From assembly GCA_024195265.1 (NCBI GenBank), contig JAJLRJ010000007.1:6886058-6950057 (forward strand): a stretch of DNA of 64,000 nt, given 5' to 3'. Under the pieces are notes generated by a model, which did not search any database, had not been told where the DNA came from, and saw only the letters and a list, made by a program, of their open reading frames with translations. The DNA is from Dendrophyllia cribrosa (Eukaryota > Cnidaria > Anthozoa > Scleractinia > Dendrophylliidae). A program made the translations under genes and the position numbers. How positions within the stretch are numbered: position 1 is the first letter of the stretch; each line of letters starts with the position of its first letter. Positions 49,301 to 62,200 of this stretch are shown piece by piece.

Positions 49301-49476
49301 TAAAAACTCAAAATTCGCTTCAGCTGCCATCCTGTTGAAATAAACCTTCTAAAAAGGCCTAAAACGATATAGGAAAATAGAGAATCGACAACTAACGTGT
49401 TGTGCTTAAATTTCCTCGTTTAGTCTCAAGCACTGTACACAACACGATATTTGCTCTCGAATCAAGACAAACTCCC

Positions 49477-49850
49477 GGGGGGGGGGGGGGGGGGGGGGTG
49501 GTGGTACTCCCCGAAAGTTTGGGTGGGGGTGTGCGGCACGCTTCTCAAAACCCTTACCCTATTTCAGACAAAAATATGCGATTTTTCCTACCCTATTTCA
49601 GACCTGACCCAAAATTCGATACCCTATTTCATACCAGATCCTTAAATCGATAATAGAAGGGCTTCTAATTCCCGATGTTAATCAAACCTCATTTCTCAAG
49701 GGATGAAAAAAGTAGCTTCTTCTAAAAACCATACCCAATTCCAGACCAGAGTGCGCAAACCATACCCTATTTCGGACCAAAACGGCTTGAAAACCATACC
49801 CTTTAGGGCCGCACATACCTATATAGCTTATATAAGGGAGAACCCCCCCG
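49477..49850. mobile_element. G/C-homopolymer-ended element, copy 1
   Basis: The left end is 22 G followed by TGGTGGTACTCCCCG; the right end is GGGAGAACCCCCCCGGGG. The interior repeats CCCTATTTCAGACC-like blocks (49557, 49589, 49619, 49764). The GGGGTACTCC...GAGTACCCC style ends match the element at 51797-52328 and the fragment at 48060-48165. No ORF; superfamily not assigned. Confidence 0.65.
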
Positions 49851-49864
49851 GGGCACGACCATCG

Positions 49865-49994
49865 TAGCCTGCGAGCAAGCTCTCGGGCTTAGGGGCTGGG
49901 GTAGTGGAAAGGGAGAAGGAGCGCTCCTTTTCCCTCCCCCACCCCCTCCCCACTCCCCCAAACCCTGAGCCCGAGAGTTTGCTCGCAGGTTACG
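49865..49994. repeat. Inverted-repeat element, 26-bp arms
   Basis: GTAGCCTGCGAGCAAGCTCT plus CGGGCT at the left pairs with AGCCCGAGAGTTTGCTCGCA plus GGTTAC at the right, with three mismatches. The inner region is a purine/pyrimidine pair rich in GGGG and CCCC that also partly folds back. It is related by its CCTGCGAGCA ends to 34412-34473. Confidence 0.8.
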
Positions 49995-50643
49995 ACCATC
50001 ACCACGCATGGGAAAGGATCACGCATCTTTTCTTCTCTCTCCGTGCTGCGCATGTGCGGGGATATTTGTTGTGAATTTACTGGTGAAACAAGTGCAATTT
50101 TAATTAAGTCATTGTGGAATCCTGCTAAATATGGACACTCCCGTTATTAATACGGGCAGTTCAGTTTGTATGACTCTACATGACATTCTGATTGGAAAGT
50201 CATGCAATCTCCACTAAACGGTTTGCGAATTAATTTTAAAAATTGATCAGCTCACCTTTGCGCATCACGCTGAATAATGTTCTAGGACAACTGTTGATTG
50301 ACAGGAGAGAACTAGTCAGCAGATAGGTCTGTCAGGAGACAGCGTCATGTAACGAGGGTCGAGTGTAACGTTTCTTGAATAGGGTCCTAGCTCGGCTAAA
50401 GTGTGACCGTTCAAATGAATGCTACCGAGTCTTAACTGTGGTGCTGTTTATCATGTTGTACAATGTGGTTCTAAAGTTATAGTCTGTGGATGAAATCCTT
50501 AAGTGTGACCATTCAAATGAAAGCTATTGAGCAGTACTTTCCTGTGGTGCTGTTTATTATGCTGTACAAGGTGGTTCTAACTTTATAGTCTGTGGATGGA
50601 ATCCTAAAGTGTGACCATTCAAATGAAAGCTATTGAGCAGTAC

Positions 50644-51674
50644 AGTATGTTGCCCAGTTTCCGGCCACTTTAGTTTGTAATCGCTATAACTTCTTGTTTT
50701 TGTGCGGAAAATTTCTCAATTTCCTTTCAAAGACAATTCATGTACTTACCTTTAAAATGTTCAATGGTTGGCGGCTTTCCCCAAGTATTAAAGAAATTAT
50801 ACCATTTTTCGCAAAACTAGTAAGTTGCCCAGTTTCCGGCCAGCTAGCCCAGTTTCCGGCCATCGACTTAAAAAAAAAATTTTCCTTGAAACCTCTCGAA
50901 GTAAACCGACTTTTAAGCCCCTTGATAATAGTGGTCGCCTAGTTATAAATATCAGGCAAGTTTCAATATTAAGCTTTGTCATCTACCGTTTTACTCAGTA
51001 TTCAAAATATGTATGACCTCAGTGACCCGGAAGCGTGTCTTCCGCGGTATGTTGACAGACTACTTAAACAAATACATATGACTTACGTACTTTTAAGCAC
51101 GCTATACATGCATTAGCTGTTGTTAATTCGTAATCTTTGTTACACTTACACATGTATCTTTAATTTCTCGACCAGGAAATTTTAAAATTCGGTTCTTTCA
51201 CTCAATAAGAAATAGGTTTTGAGTAATGTGTCTTTTAGTGGCCGGAAACTGGCACACTAGGTCGAAATCTTCGCTGAGAGTTTGACTGCTAAAATTTCAG
51301 GAACAGCCTTATTCTAGCTGATGTTGATAGATTCCCTAATCACTTTCATCTTTAATCTAACATTTGTCCAAAAATTATGAAGCTCCTTGAGATATTTCCT
51401 GTGAAACGAACTATTTGATAATCTACGGTAGTTTTGATGTGCAGTGAAACGAACCAAAATTAATCGCTAAACGTTTAATCACCTGGACAAAACCTGTCCT
51501 TCCTCGGCCGTTTCTTGTTCAAAACGAGCGCCAAAACCACCAATGTATAGCGGAAATGTTCGTCTTTCTTTCGGAATGCTTCGGTGGACAAAAATTTAAA
51601 ACTCCGACGAACATAACGGACATAAGTTTTTTTTGGCCGGAAACTGGTACTGGCCGGAAACTGGGCAACACGCT
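50644..51674. mobile_element. Unclassified 1031-bp element with 24-bp inverted termini and GTAC duplication
   Basis: The left end AGTATGTTGCCCAGTTTCCG plus GCCA and the right end, read in reverse, AGCGTGTTGCCCAGTTTCCG plus GCCA are inverted repeats. GTAC flanks both sides (50640-50643, 51675-51678), and a single GTAC is present at that position in uninterrupted array units. The terminal motif GCCCAGTTTCCGGCC recurs inside at about 50827 and 50848 and, in reverse, near 51240 and 51648. There is no convincing transposase frame. I cannot assign a superfamily. Confidence 0.85.
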
Positions 51675-51796
51675 GTACTTTCTTGTGACGCTGTTTGTTA
51701 TGTACAAGGTGGTTCTAAATTTCTAGTCTGTGTTGACCACTCAAGTAAAAGCTACTCAGGACAGTACTTTCCTATGGTGCTGTTGATTATACTGCT

Positions 51797-52328
<532 letters not shown>

Positions 52329-53174
52329 GTATGCTGCACAAGGTGGTTCTATAGCTAACTTTTGAGAATGCCGTGGATGAAATCCTCAAGTGACAGTTAC
52401 TGAACAGTACTTTTATTTGGTGCTGTTTATTATGTTATACAAGGTGATTCTAAATTTTTAGTCTGCGGATGAAATCCTAAAGTGTGACCATTAAATGAAA
52501 GTTATTGAGTAGTACTTTTCTGTGATGCTGTTTGTTATGCTGTACAAGGTGGTTCTAAATTTTTAGTCTGCGGATGAAATCCTCAAGTGTGACCATTAAA
52601 TGAAAGTTATTGAGCAGTACTTTTCTGTGGTGCTGTTTATTATGCTGTACAAGGTGGTTCTAAATTTTTAGTCTGCGGATGAAATCCTCAAGTGTGACCA
52701 TTAAATGAAAGTTATTGAGCAGTACTTTTCTGTGATGCTGTTTGTTATGCTGTACAAGGTGGTTCTAACTTTTGAAAATGTGGATGAAATCCTCAAGTGA
52801 TAGTTACTGAACAGTACTTTCCTTTGGTGCTGTTTATTATTCTGCAAGGTGGTTCTAACTTTTGAGTCTGAAATTCTAACGCGTGGCTATTCAAATGAGG
52901 ATCGGCTAGAGTTATCGAGCAGCTTTTTTCGTGCAAACCTTTGCGCTTTGCGTCTTAGAGGAAATCCACAATTGACGAAATAAAAACGCGACCTCTCCAC
53001 ATTGAATTTCACATTATACATCAAGAAACTCTGGATTTTGAAGAACGTTTCTAAAACTCATTCAATTCATGACGAGTACACAAAGGAAATCACTACCGCG
53101 AAGGAGGTTGGGATACCCGGTCTTAAGTTGTATACATTTTGGCGATTTTTTTCCGTCGTTTTCTCCGCATTTAA

Positions 53175-53630
53175 AGTGCCTATCATCCCTAGAAAGTTAT
53201 TTTCAGAATCAACTCTATGTACATTGAATAGTTGAATGGTAAAATATTTCTGGTTTTGAACGTCGCGTTTGCGAGTTACAGAGATTTGAATTTACAAAAT
53301 GCTAATTAGATGACGTCAACCCGGGAATCATTTATTATACAACTACTTGTTTACACCTCCAAGTAATTTTTTTTACGAATCAATCGACTATCCACAGTTT
53401 ATTTTTAGCATTTATCAAATTAATTATCCTCAAGCTGCAAACTACGCATTGTAAATTGGTGTAGAAATAATGGCAAATTCCCGGGGTGACGTCATCTAAT
53501 TAGCATTTTGTAAATTCAAATCTCTATAACTCACAAACGCGACGTTCAAAACCAGAAATATTTTAGCATTCAACTATTCACTGTACATAGAGTTGATTCT
53601 GAAAATAACTTTCTAGGGGTGATAGGCACT
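53175..53630. mobile_element. TTAA-flanked foldback element, copy B (456 bp)
   Basis: TTAA at 53171-53174 and 53631-53634 flanks inverted ends AGTGCCTATCATCCCTAGAA (left) and AGTGCCTATCACCCCTAGAA (right, read in reverse). Long arms around ATTTACAAAATGCTAATTAG pair over about 200 bp with a central unpaired stretch. The unoccupied site is seen in repeat R at 11440-11443. Confidence 0.9.
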
Positions 53631-53703
53631 TTAATGATCAGTTTAACCCTTTCACTCCCAGAGTCAATTATGGAGACATGTAGTGTAGTTCTAACTTTTG
53701 AGT

Positions 53704-55214
53704 ATACTTAAACGATTTACCTCATGTGCTTAATAATAGTGACACAGATCCCATTTTATTGCCGGATGGCTCTCGCCTTAATTGCTTACTTTATGCTGAT
53801 GATTTATTATTGATTTCTCATTCAGCTGAAGGTTTACAGAATGCTATTAATAAACTTTCCAAATATTGTCAAGAATGGATTCTTAATATTAATCCAAAGA
53901 AAACAAAAATTGTTATCTTTCAAAAGAAAAATAGAAAATCAACAGCTGATAAGCATAGCTTTAATTTTATTGATGAAAACATAGAAATTGTCAACAATTA
54001 CACATATCTGGGAGTAAATGTTTCTGCAAATGGAAGCTTTAACAATAATAAAGAAACATTAAAAGAAAAAACAAGAAGATCTATTTTTGCAACAAGACGT
54101 AATCTTGACTTCTCTAGTTTACCAATTGATATCAATAATAAACTTTTTGACACCTTATTTCTTCCTATCTTATTATATTGTTCTGAAATATGGGGTATCT
54201 ATGATAATAATGATTATAAATCCTGGGAAAAAGACATAATTGAAAGAACGCACGTGTATTTTTGTAAAATGTACTTGGGTGTAAACAAAATATCCCCAAA
54301 TGCAGCATCCAGAAACGAACTTGGTAGATTACCTCTAAAATCCCACATCGAACTTAATATTCTTAAATTTTGGATACATCTAGAAAATCAACCAGATGAT
54401 AGCATCGCAAAACTCTGCTTAAACATCTCTAAAGAAATGGCAGATACTTTACAAACAGGTTTAATAAATAAGGTAAACCATCTTTGTACAAAACACAACA
54501 TTGATATTTCTTATTTAGACTTTGATAACCCTTCCAATATACTTTCACAAGCAAAACAGAATATTAAGACTAGTCTCATGAATCACCAAATCAACCTATT
54601 AAATTCAAATAAAAAACTCAAATTTTATACAATTTTCAAAAATGATACAAAACATTCTGTTTTCCTTAACTATATAAAAAATCAAAAACACAAGAAGGCT
54701 GTTACTAAATTTAAGATAGGGAACCACAAATTGAGAATAGAAACTGGAAGATATTCAATACCAAAAACTCCAGAAAATTTAAGGATATGCACTCACTGCA
54801 ATTCAGATTCTGTTGAAAATGAAATACATTTCCTTTTTCACTGTGACTTATACGCTAATCTCAGAAGTACCTTCTATGATGAAATAGATAAAAGAAATAG
54901 ACACTTCAAAAACCTAGATAATACATGCAAAAGTATGTTTCTGTTTAACAGTGTTGATCCTTTTATTTGTAGAGCAACGGCTGCTTTTATATTTAATGCA
55001 ATGAATAAGAGAAATGAAGATATGTTTTAAAACTACACATAAGAAATAATTCCATATTATACACAATACTGTTACTTCCTCTATTTATTTTATTTGTAAT
55101 TAACCTTGATACAGTAATGTACAATGAACTTCTTTTTGTAATTTTTATTATCTGGTAATACCATGTATAGAAATGGGAATACCTGAATAAATTGTTGTTG
55201 TTGTTGTTGTTGTT
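53704..55214 (+). mobile_element. 5-prime truncated LINE (CR1/L2-like) with (TTG)n tail
   Basis: The insertion starts abruptly inside the reverse-transcriptase region and ends with a 160-bp 3-prime UTR and a (TTG)n tail (55191-55214), the normal outcome of incomplete target-primed reverse transcription. The remaining frame is fully open, so it is younger than the relics at 12286-13175 and 38240-38770. CR1/L2 assignment is by the YADD box and C-terminal Cys/His motif and is tentative. Confidence 0.88.
53705..55030 (+). CDS. LINE ORF2 fragment: reverse transcriptase C-terminal half
   Basis: The frame encodes 441 residues with no stop and lacks its own N-terminus, including the endonuclease and the first RT motifs. 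It begins YLNDLPHVL, continues to LLYADDLLLIS (YADD with two catalytic aspartates, near residue 35), then KLSKYCQEWILNINPKKTK and YTYLGV, which are RT motifs following the active site. The rest is the thumb and C-terminal domain, with a Cys/His cluster CTHC-X12-H-X4-C near residue 360 as in CR1/L2-type proteins. AT-rich codon use. It has no promoter of its own and would not be expected to make an active enzyme. A first in-frame GTG at 53726 is not a real start. Confidence 0.9.
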   Translation, partial: YLNDLPHVLNNSDTDPILLPDGSRLNCLLYADDLLLISHSAEGLQNAINKLSKYCQEWILNINPKKTKIVIFQKKNRKSTADKHSFNFIDENIEIVNNYTYLGVNVSANGSFNNNKETLKEKTRRSIFATRRNLDFSSLPIDINNKLFDTLFLPILLYCSEIWGIYDNNDYKSWEKDIIERTHVYFCKMYLGVNKISPNAASRNELGRLPLKSHIELNILKFWIHLENQPDDSIAKLCLNISKEMADTLQTGLINKVNHLCTKHNIDISYLDFDNPSNILSQAKQNIKTSLMNHQINLLNSNKKLKFYTIFKNDTKHSVFLNYIKNQKHKKAVTKFKIGNHKLRIETGRYSIPKTPENLRICTHCNSDSVENEIHFLFHCDLYANLRSTFYDEIDKRNRHFKNLDNTCKSMFLFNSVDPFICRATAAFIFNAMNKRNEDMF

Positions 55215-56274
55215 GAGTCTGTGGACGAAATCCTATGGTGTGACCATTTAAATGAAACCTCTTTGGTAGTACTTTCGCATGGTACCATTTGTTTTTCAAT
55301 ATTTTACAAAACGAAATTTGGGATTTTTCTTGAATTTTGATATTTGGCACTCTTGGGAGTTAAAGGGTTAAGAAACCTTGTCAAACACTCGAAAGAGTGT
55401 TTCATCCGGTATCCAAACACCTCGGAGTGGATTAAAAAAACTCCTCTAAGCCGCGTTTTTCAACCGACTTCTTTTTTTGGATTCCTGATGAAACACTCTT
55501 CCTCGTGTTGATATATTACTTCCACGATCTTTATTTTATATTTTTAGTAGAATAAGGAATAAAAGGATGCAATCACGCGGCAGGTAATTGGTGCAGTTCC
55601 CCAGAACTGATCAGAACATATAACAATATATTTATTTTCTTGTCGTTTAATAATACAACTAAGAAGAACGATTGCCATGATTCTGCGGTTGATGTGCCTA
55701 GCTCGAGAAGATATAAAAAGTCTAATACAGTAATTCGCCCAAAAGCCTTGTTAAAATGTCTTCACATTCAGGCACGTTTTCATAAAACAGCATGCGTATG
55801 ATACGAAAATAACGAAAATTTCTAATTTCATTAACTTTCACCAGGAGAACTGCAACATCAGATAGGAGCTCATATTATGTACAAAACTATAAGTTTATTT
55901 GGAAATATAGCCAGTGGTAGAGTATACAGAGACCAAGGCAAATATCCCATTCGCACGAGTAGCAAGTTGTGCGGTTGTGCATGGAAAGGTCAGTAGTAGA
56001 TCAGAAAGTCTCACATACGACAGCCAAAGTAACAACTAGGAAAGTGTTTTCACAAGACGTGATCTCCGTATAAATATTTCTAACGCAAAAACGGCGAGTT
56101 TGCGAAGCCGCAACTCGGCTTCGATCAATGCGTCATTTAGTTGATCCCGCCGCCATGTTGGGGTTCAATGCCTGAGTTACAGTTTCAAGCATTTAAACAA
56201 TGTATTTATGCAGGCAAATCCTTCGTCTTTATAACTTTTAACTCCCAAGCTACAGTGTATGTTAAGGTTGAATA

Positions 56275-59200
56275 TTACATGTGAATTTCTTTCGCCGCTT
56301 TATCTTCATCTGAGCTCGTGCTATGTCTATTAGTCGGGGCTTTCTTTTCCAATCTTTTCCCCTTGACACGTTTCCACTTCATTCGGCGGTTTTGGAACCA
56401 AACCTTGACCTGTCTTTCCGTCAGGTCTAAACTCACCGCAATCTCATATCTTCTGAGCCTGGTTAAGTAATTATTCCTCTGAAATTCGTTTTCCAGTTCT
56501 TGAATTTGATGTTTGGTGAAAGCTGTTCTTTCTTTCCTTTTCTTTCCGGCGGATTTTCCGGTTTTTGCAGCTGCAAAAGCGACACAAATACAATTTGTAA
56601 GCGCAATTTGTCTCCCAGCTAAAATAGGATTATTATATCTAAGTGTTACTACATGTAGACAAGAGAAACGTACTAAATTTAGGTCTGTTTTAAAAATATT
56701 TTGAACAGCAACACTTTAACCTAGTTTTCTGTAGCGACATAAGCAGAAACATACCACAAGCCGGCAGAAGTAGAAGAATCTTCGTCAATTGAAAACGAAC
56801 ATTGAAATAAGATGTTGCGCTTATACTTATCAGTATACTTATGTGGGGCCCGTTTTCACTGGACATAGGTGCTGTTCTGTATGCTTTCGCTAATGCTTGT
56901 GCTCATGTAGATTTATGTAGCTAGTGAAAACCAGGCTTTTAACTTTGCGAAATGAAAATAACAGTGTTCTATTTGAATACCAACGTCAGTGCATTTCAAT
57001 GGCGTGAAAAAGAAACTAGTGGCTTCGATGATTCTCAACTGTTGGTGAAAGCAGGCAAATTCTCACGTCGTGTTCCGACTGCTTGCAAGCTGTTTTGCTC
57101 GAAATAGCGCGTTTTTCCAGAACAAGCCGACAAAGGCGACCTTTTTCTCCTTTGAAGTTTGCCCCATTGTGTCAGCAAAAATTAGAACTTGAACACTTTT
57201 ATTTAACTCCTCAGGAATTTTGCACTCAATATTTTATTAAAATCTTTACATCAACCTCTGAGGACATGAGGACAATAATTTACTCAAAAACAGGTTCAAG
57301 AAACTTTGATTGATTTGGGCACAATACACCACTGACAGCATAACCTTTAAGCATAAGACCGAACCGACCGGGTTTTGCTTTAATTCCGGCAATCAATTTG
57401 AAACTGCTTAGTTTGTAAAATTAAATGCGTACAAACGCAACAAATGCAAAACGTCGAAGGGTGATGAATCCTAAAATGCAGAGAAACTGTTGTCCCCTTC
57501 GAGAAATTTTAGTCGACGAGGAGTGTCCCAGTTTTCAACAAGGCGATCAACGAGGTTTGGAGTTTCTGCGTGAGCGTTATCTTGCAAACTACTCATTGCG
57601 TTGGACTGTCATGAAACAATATTAAGTCTAAAAATGACGTTTGTTCCCCCTTTTCTTCGGCACTTAACAATGATCCACTTTAGGCGAAAGCTGTAAATAC
57701 AACTTCCAGTTGTTTTCCTACACCGCAGAAAAAAATCAGATTTAGTGAGTGAAGTGTCCTCCACTGTAAAACCGACTAGCTTCTTGTTAATGCGCAGACT
57801 TCGGTCGTTTTCTCCCATTTTGTTTTACTATATCAGTGTAGTATATCTACATTTTTCTTTCGACCACTGTAAAATCTATTACTAAGAAATTACAATACTG
57901 ATAGGAAATCCCTAAAGGAGCCGAAGAGGGATTAATAACGAAAGTGAATTCCTTGGTTCACCGCGGCGTATTTATTGTAATTGTGCGCAACATGTTTTGT
58001 GTACAAAGACATTTGTGATATCAAAATGTTTGTGAAAATATATAGAATGCTATTGGTGGATGTAAGGAATGAAAAACGCTGTCCAAATATTTTATTTATG
58101 GAACCCAAACTTTCGTCTGGTCAGTTGTTCTAACGTTTGAGTCTGTATCTGAAACGGTCAAGTACGGACGGTCGTTCAAAGTTAAGCTATTAAGCAATAC
58201 TTTGCTGTGGTTCTGTTTATTATGGTGTAGAAAGCGGTTCTATGTTTTGAGACTGTGGATGAATTCCTCAAGTGAGATCTTTTAAATGGAAGTTTCCTGT
58301 AAGCTGTTTATTATAATACACAAGGTGGTTCTAACTTTGGAATCTGTGAAAGAGGTCCTTTATTGTCACCAATTCAATTGGGAGCTGTTGAGCAGTTTCT
58401 TCAGCGTGGCACCGTTCATTATAAATATCGTTCTAAATACAAATCTAAGAAAATTTGTCAAAATTGAATTTTTTTCTCTTTGATTATCATGCAGGCAAAA
58501 TGTTATCTAGTTTTTTATTTGTTGACCTGTATTGACCGTGTGTGCTTAACACTCCCTATTCGGCAACAAGTACTGACTAGGGTATTAGATTCATACCTGA
58601 GACATGTTCTAAGAGACCCTCTGTAAACTGTGCCATCTTTTCTCAGTCAATTGAATTTTGTATGCGTCTTTGTATGTGGTTTTGCCACAATATAAAAGTT
58701 TAGTATCGCAGCAGGGTATGTTGATTACTATTGCGTCACTTGGAGATTTTCCATACTAGACCTCACTGAGTTTGCTAGTATTCATGATCATCTGTTAGTA
58801 GTTGTGTTGGATTTGCGCAGTTCTTGCACTTAGCTCATTACTAACGGATGATCAATTTACTTAGTACTGCTTTCATGTTTGCAATAGAGCAGTTTTCAAT
58901 TGAGTGTCGAAAGTAATTACACAATTGCTTTGGTTTTGCATTGCTACGCTTTGTGATTGGCTAAAAAATCTCGCGCCACATTCTCAACCAATCAGAAGTA
59001 AAACCAAAACCAATCGTGACTTGCTCGCACGCGTTTTCCCGCCCTCGGCGCCTCCGACATGTAATTGCTTCGAGCTCTGATTGGTTCATTGAATTGTTTA
59101 CGACTGCTGTGATTGGTCAGAGTAATTACTTTGGTTTTGGTTTTACGACACTCAATTGAAAACTGCTCTTATATACATTAAACCAAATGCATCACCTTAG

Positions 59201-62200
59201 AGTTAGAATTTAGTTAATCGAAAAGAGTGCAATAATCAGTAACAAAGTGTGTAAATGTTTATGTTTGAAGAACATAAATCGTGAAGCTTTCTTTATCCCT
59301 TTCTTTAATCCCGGGCCCTTAAATATCATGGCTTGCAGAAAAAATAAACAGTGTCTCTCTTCTAATATGTTTGGTTATCATTTCCACGGTTCTTCCACTT
59401 CTAAATTATTTCTTAGATTTCTAAGAACCCTTAAGCAGGCAAGCTTAAAAGACTTTTCACCTTTGTCATACAGTATGCTTGAAGTTTACCCAACGACATT
59501 TTCAGATTTTTAGACCGCTTGATACTTTATAACGGCTTCCTTTGTAAAGGATCGGTGATTGTTTATATGTTTATGGCAGCATTTCTTGTTAGAAAGTTGG
59601 AAAAAGGAAAAAGAATAAGAGATTGCGGATGTGGTACGTTATATTTTATTATCTCCACCATAAACGGCGTTTCACTTATAATATATAGCGCCCTAGTTCC
59701 ATGGTCTAAATTGAAAAAATGTTCCCAGAAATTAGATTTTCAAAATATTGAAAAACAATTAATTCTACTATATGAATGCTGCACGGATTTCATTCACAGA
59801 ATCCAATCAGTGTTAAAATCAACTTGTACTCCAAAATAAAGAGTATCAAGTATGTTCGATAGTTTAGATTTGAATTGTCACACTTCTTAAGGATTATGAT
59901 TTCGTCCACTGCTTTGCAAAGCATTATCAATACCAGCAATGGAAAGGACTGACTATTTATTTTCAATTGTCCATTTTATGATTCCATCCATCGTTTGATT
60001 CAAACGTAGCTGCAACTACGCATTGTAAAGAACAATGAATAGGAACACTCAACGAGGAGTGTTGTTAGGGGACGCTTCGAATGGCGTTGTGCTGTTTTTC
60101 CATATCATTTTAGTGCCTTTAAAAGAAAGATAATACAGTCTGAGCTTTAGGTTCTTCTAGCTGAATATTTCATCGACGACAGAAAATATTAACAAAAGGA
60201 ATCCGCACCCCCCTGAATTTCCTAGCTGTTTTCGCCTTTCCGAAAATCCTAGCTGACCTTATTTTGTATCCAAAACAACCGTTTTTATTCCTCCGAAAAC
60301 AAAAGGCGTTAAATTTCCCGATGTTGCAAACGTTTGAGGCGACATTTTACCTAAAATAACACTAGTTTTTAATTTAATTTATTGCGAATTTTAAAGGTGG
60401 CTAAGGCTTTCGAACAGCAGAGAAGTGAAGTACTGCTCATTAGCTTTCTTTTCTATTGTTCCACTTTAGGATTTTATCCACCGATTTATCCACCGATTTT
60501 ATCCACCGAAAAAAGCACCACAGGAAAGTATTGCTTAGCAGCTTAATTTCCTTTGAATGGTCACACTTTAGGATTTCATCCACAGACTCAAAAGATAGAA
60601 CCACCTTGTTCAGCATAATAAACAGTGCCACAGGAAAGTACTGCTCAATAGCTTTCATTTGAATGGTCACACTTTAGGATTTCATCCACACAGACTCAAA
60701 AGTTAGAACAACCTTGCACAGCATAATAAACAGTGCCACAGGACAGTACTGCTCAATAGCTTTCATTTGAATGGTCACACTTTAGGATTTCATCCACAAA
60801 CTCAAAAGTTAGAACCGCCTTGTACAGCATAATAAACAGTGCCACAGGACAGTACTGCTCAATAGCTTTCATTTGAATGGTCACACTCTAGGATTTCACC
60901 CACAGACTCAAAAGTTAGAACCTTGTACGACATAATAAACAGCACCATAAGAACAAAAAGTACTCAACTTGCTTCCCATTTGAATCCGGTCCCAGTTTAT
61001 CATTTTATCCACAGACTCAAAATTACAATCTCCTCGTTCTTCATAAGTAAACAGCATCAATGGTTTTCATTTGTAAATTGAATGGTCAAACTGTAGGATT
61101 TCATCCACAGACACAAAATATGAACCACCTTGTACAGCATAATACTACAATAACAGCAAAGGAAGCTCAATAGCTTTCATATAAATTATGTCCCACTTAA
61201 GGCGTATTTCTTCCACAGACTCAAACGGTTAAAACCGCCTTGTTCACTAAGAATCAGCAGCAACGGAAAGCATTGCTGCATAGCTCTCATTTAAATTTTG
61301 TCCCACTTTAGAATTTCGGCGACAGGCTCAAACGTTAGAGCCACCTTATACAGACAAAATAATAAATAGCGGTAAAGGATAGTACTGCTCAATAGTTTTT
61401 ATCAATTTAGGATTTCATAAACGGACCTAAAAGCCCATACACTAAAATCTCAAACTTTTCAGAACTGTTGTGATCTATGCGACTGAACGTCTCGAAAACA
61501 GGGTTCCCCTGCTTCGCTAATTTTACCAGAGAACTTAAATCCAGGATAACTTGTTTCTTTGTTTACTCGAGCAGTAGTGCGTTTCTTCTGGTAGTTCTGG
61601 TTTGCGCTATATCGCAGTTCTATTGAATCACAGTGGTGCATGACTTGAAACCGGGTTAACATCACCTCGGTGGCAAAGAAGAGGCGTTGTCGATCGTCTA
61701 GATCAAGACATCGGACATTTTGGTTTCTCAGCACTTCCAAAAGTGTCAAAGATCAAAAGACGGAACAAAAATGAACTAAGTTTATTTTAGTTGAAACATA
61801 ACGAGAAACAAATGGCACTAAATAAAAATACTGCTAAGGAGCTTTTATTTGAATGGTCACATTTTCGGATTTCATCCACAGACTCTAAAGTTCGAACCAC
61901 CTTGTACAGCATAATAAACAGCACTAGAGGAAAGTACTGCTCAATAGCTTTCATTTGAATAGTCACACTTTAGGATGTCATCTACAGACTCAAAAACTTG
62001 TACAGCATAATAAACAGCACCACAGGATTTAAAGAACTGCTCAAGAGCTTTGGTCACACTAGCTTTGGGGCTTCGTCCACATTCTCTAAGGTTTCTAAGA
62101 ACCACCACTCAAGACCCACATGTTGCTGAAGACCGTAGATTCGATCCTGTGAAGGTAAGCGTTAAACTGTTCTTTCCAATTTGTATTTCCGTTTTTTGTA

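Larger units (their letters stand above)
53643..55371 (+). mobile_element. TTAA piggyBac-like MITE interrupted by a LINE
   Basis: The left part 53643-53703 (TTAACCCTTTCACTCCCAGA through CTAACTTTTGAGT) and the right part from about 55209 to 55371 (GAGTCTGTGGACGAAATCC through GGAGTTAAAGGGTTAA) make one standard element when the LINE is removed. Both TTAA sites are intact. TTGAGT is present on both sides of the LINE, consistent with a target duplication although its right copy merges with the (TTG)n tail. Confidence 0.9.
53050..55525 (+). repeat. Dispersed repeat R, copy split by nested insertions
   Basis: Segments 53050-53174, 53631-53646 and 55368-55525 match 11315-11625 in order (TCTAAAACTCAT, ACACAAAGGAAATCACTACC, TTAATGATCA, TGTCAAACACTCG, GATGAAACACTCTT). 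The intervening DNA is a TTAA foldback (53175-53630) and a TTAA MITE (53643-55371) that itself holds a LINE. Confidence 0.8.

Noticed and set aside
61459..61749. 96-codon minus-strand open frame within the Mox gene 4 intron
   Set aside because: The composition is plausible but there is no recognisable domain, no splice support and repeats lie on both sides. Kept out for lack of evidence.
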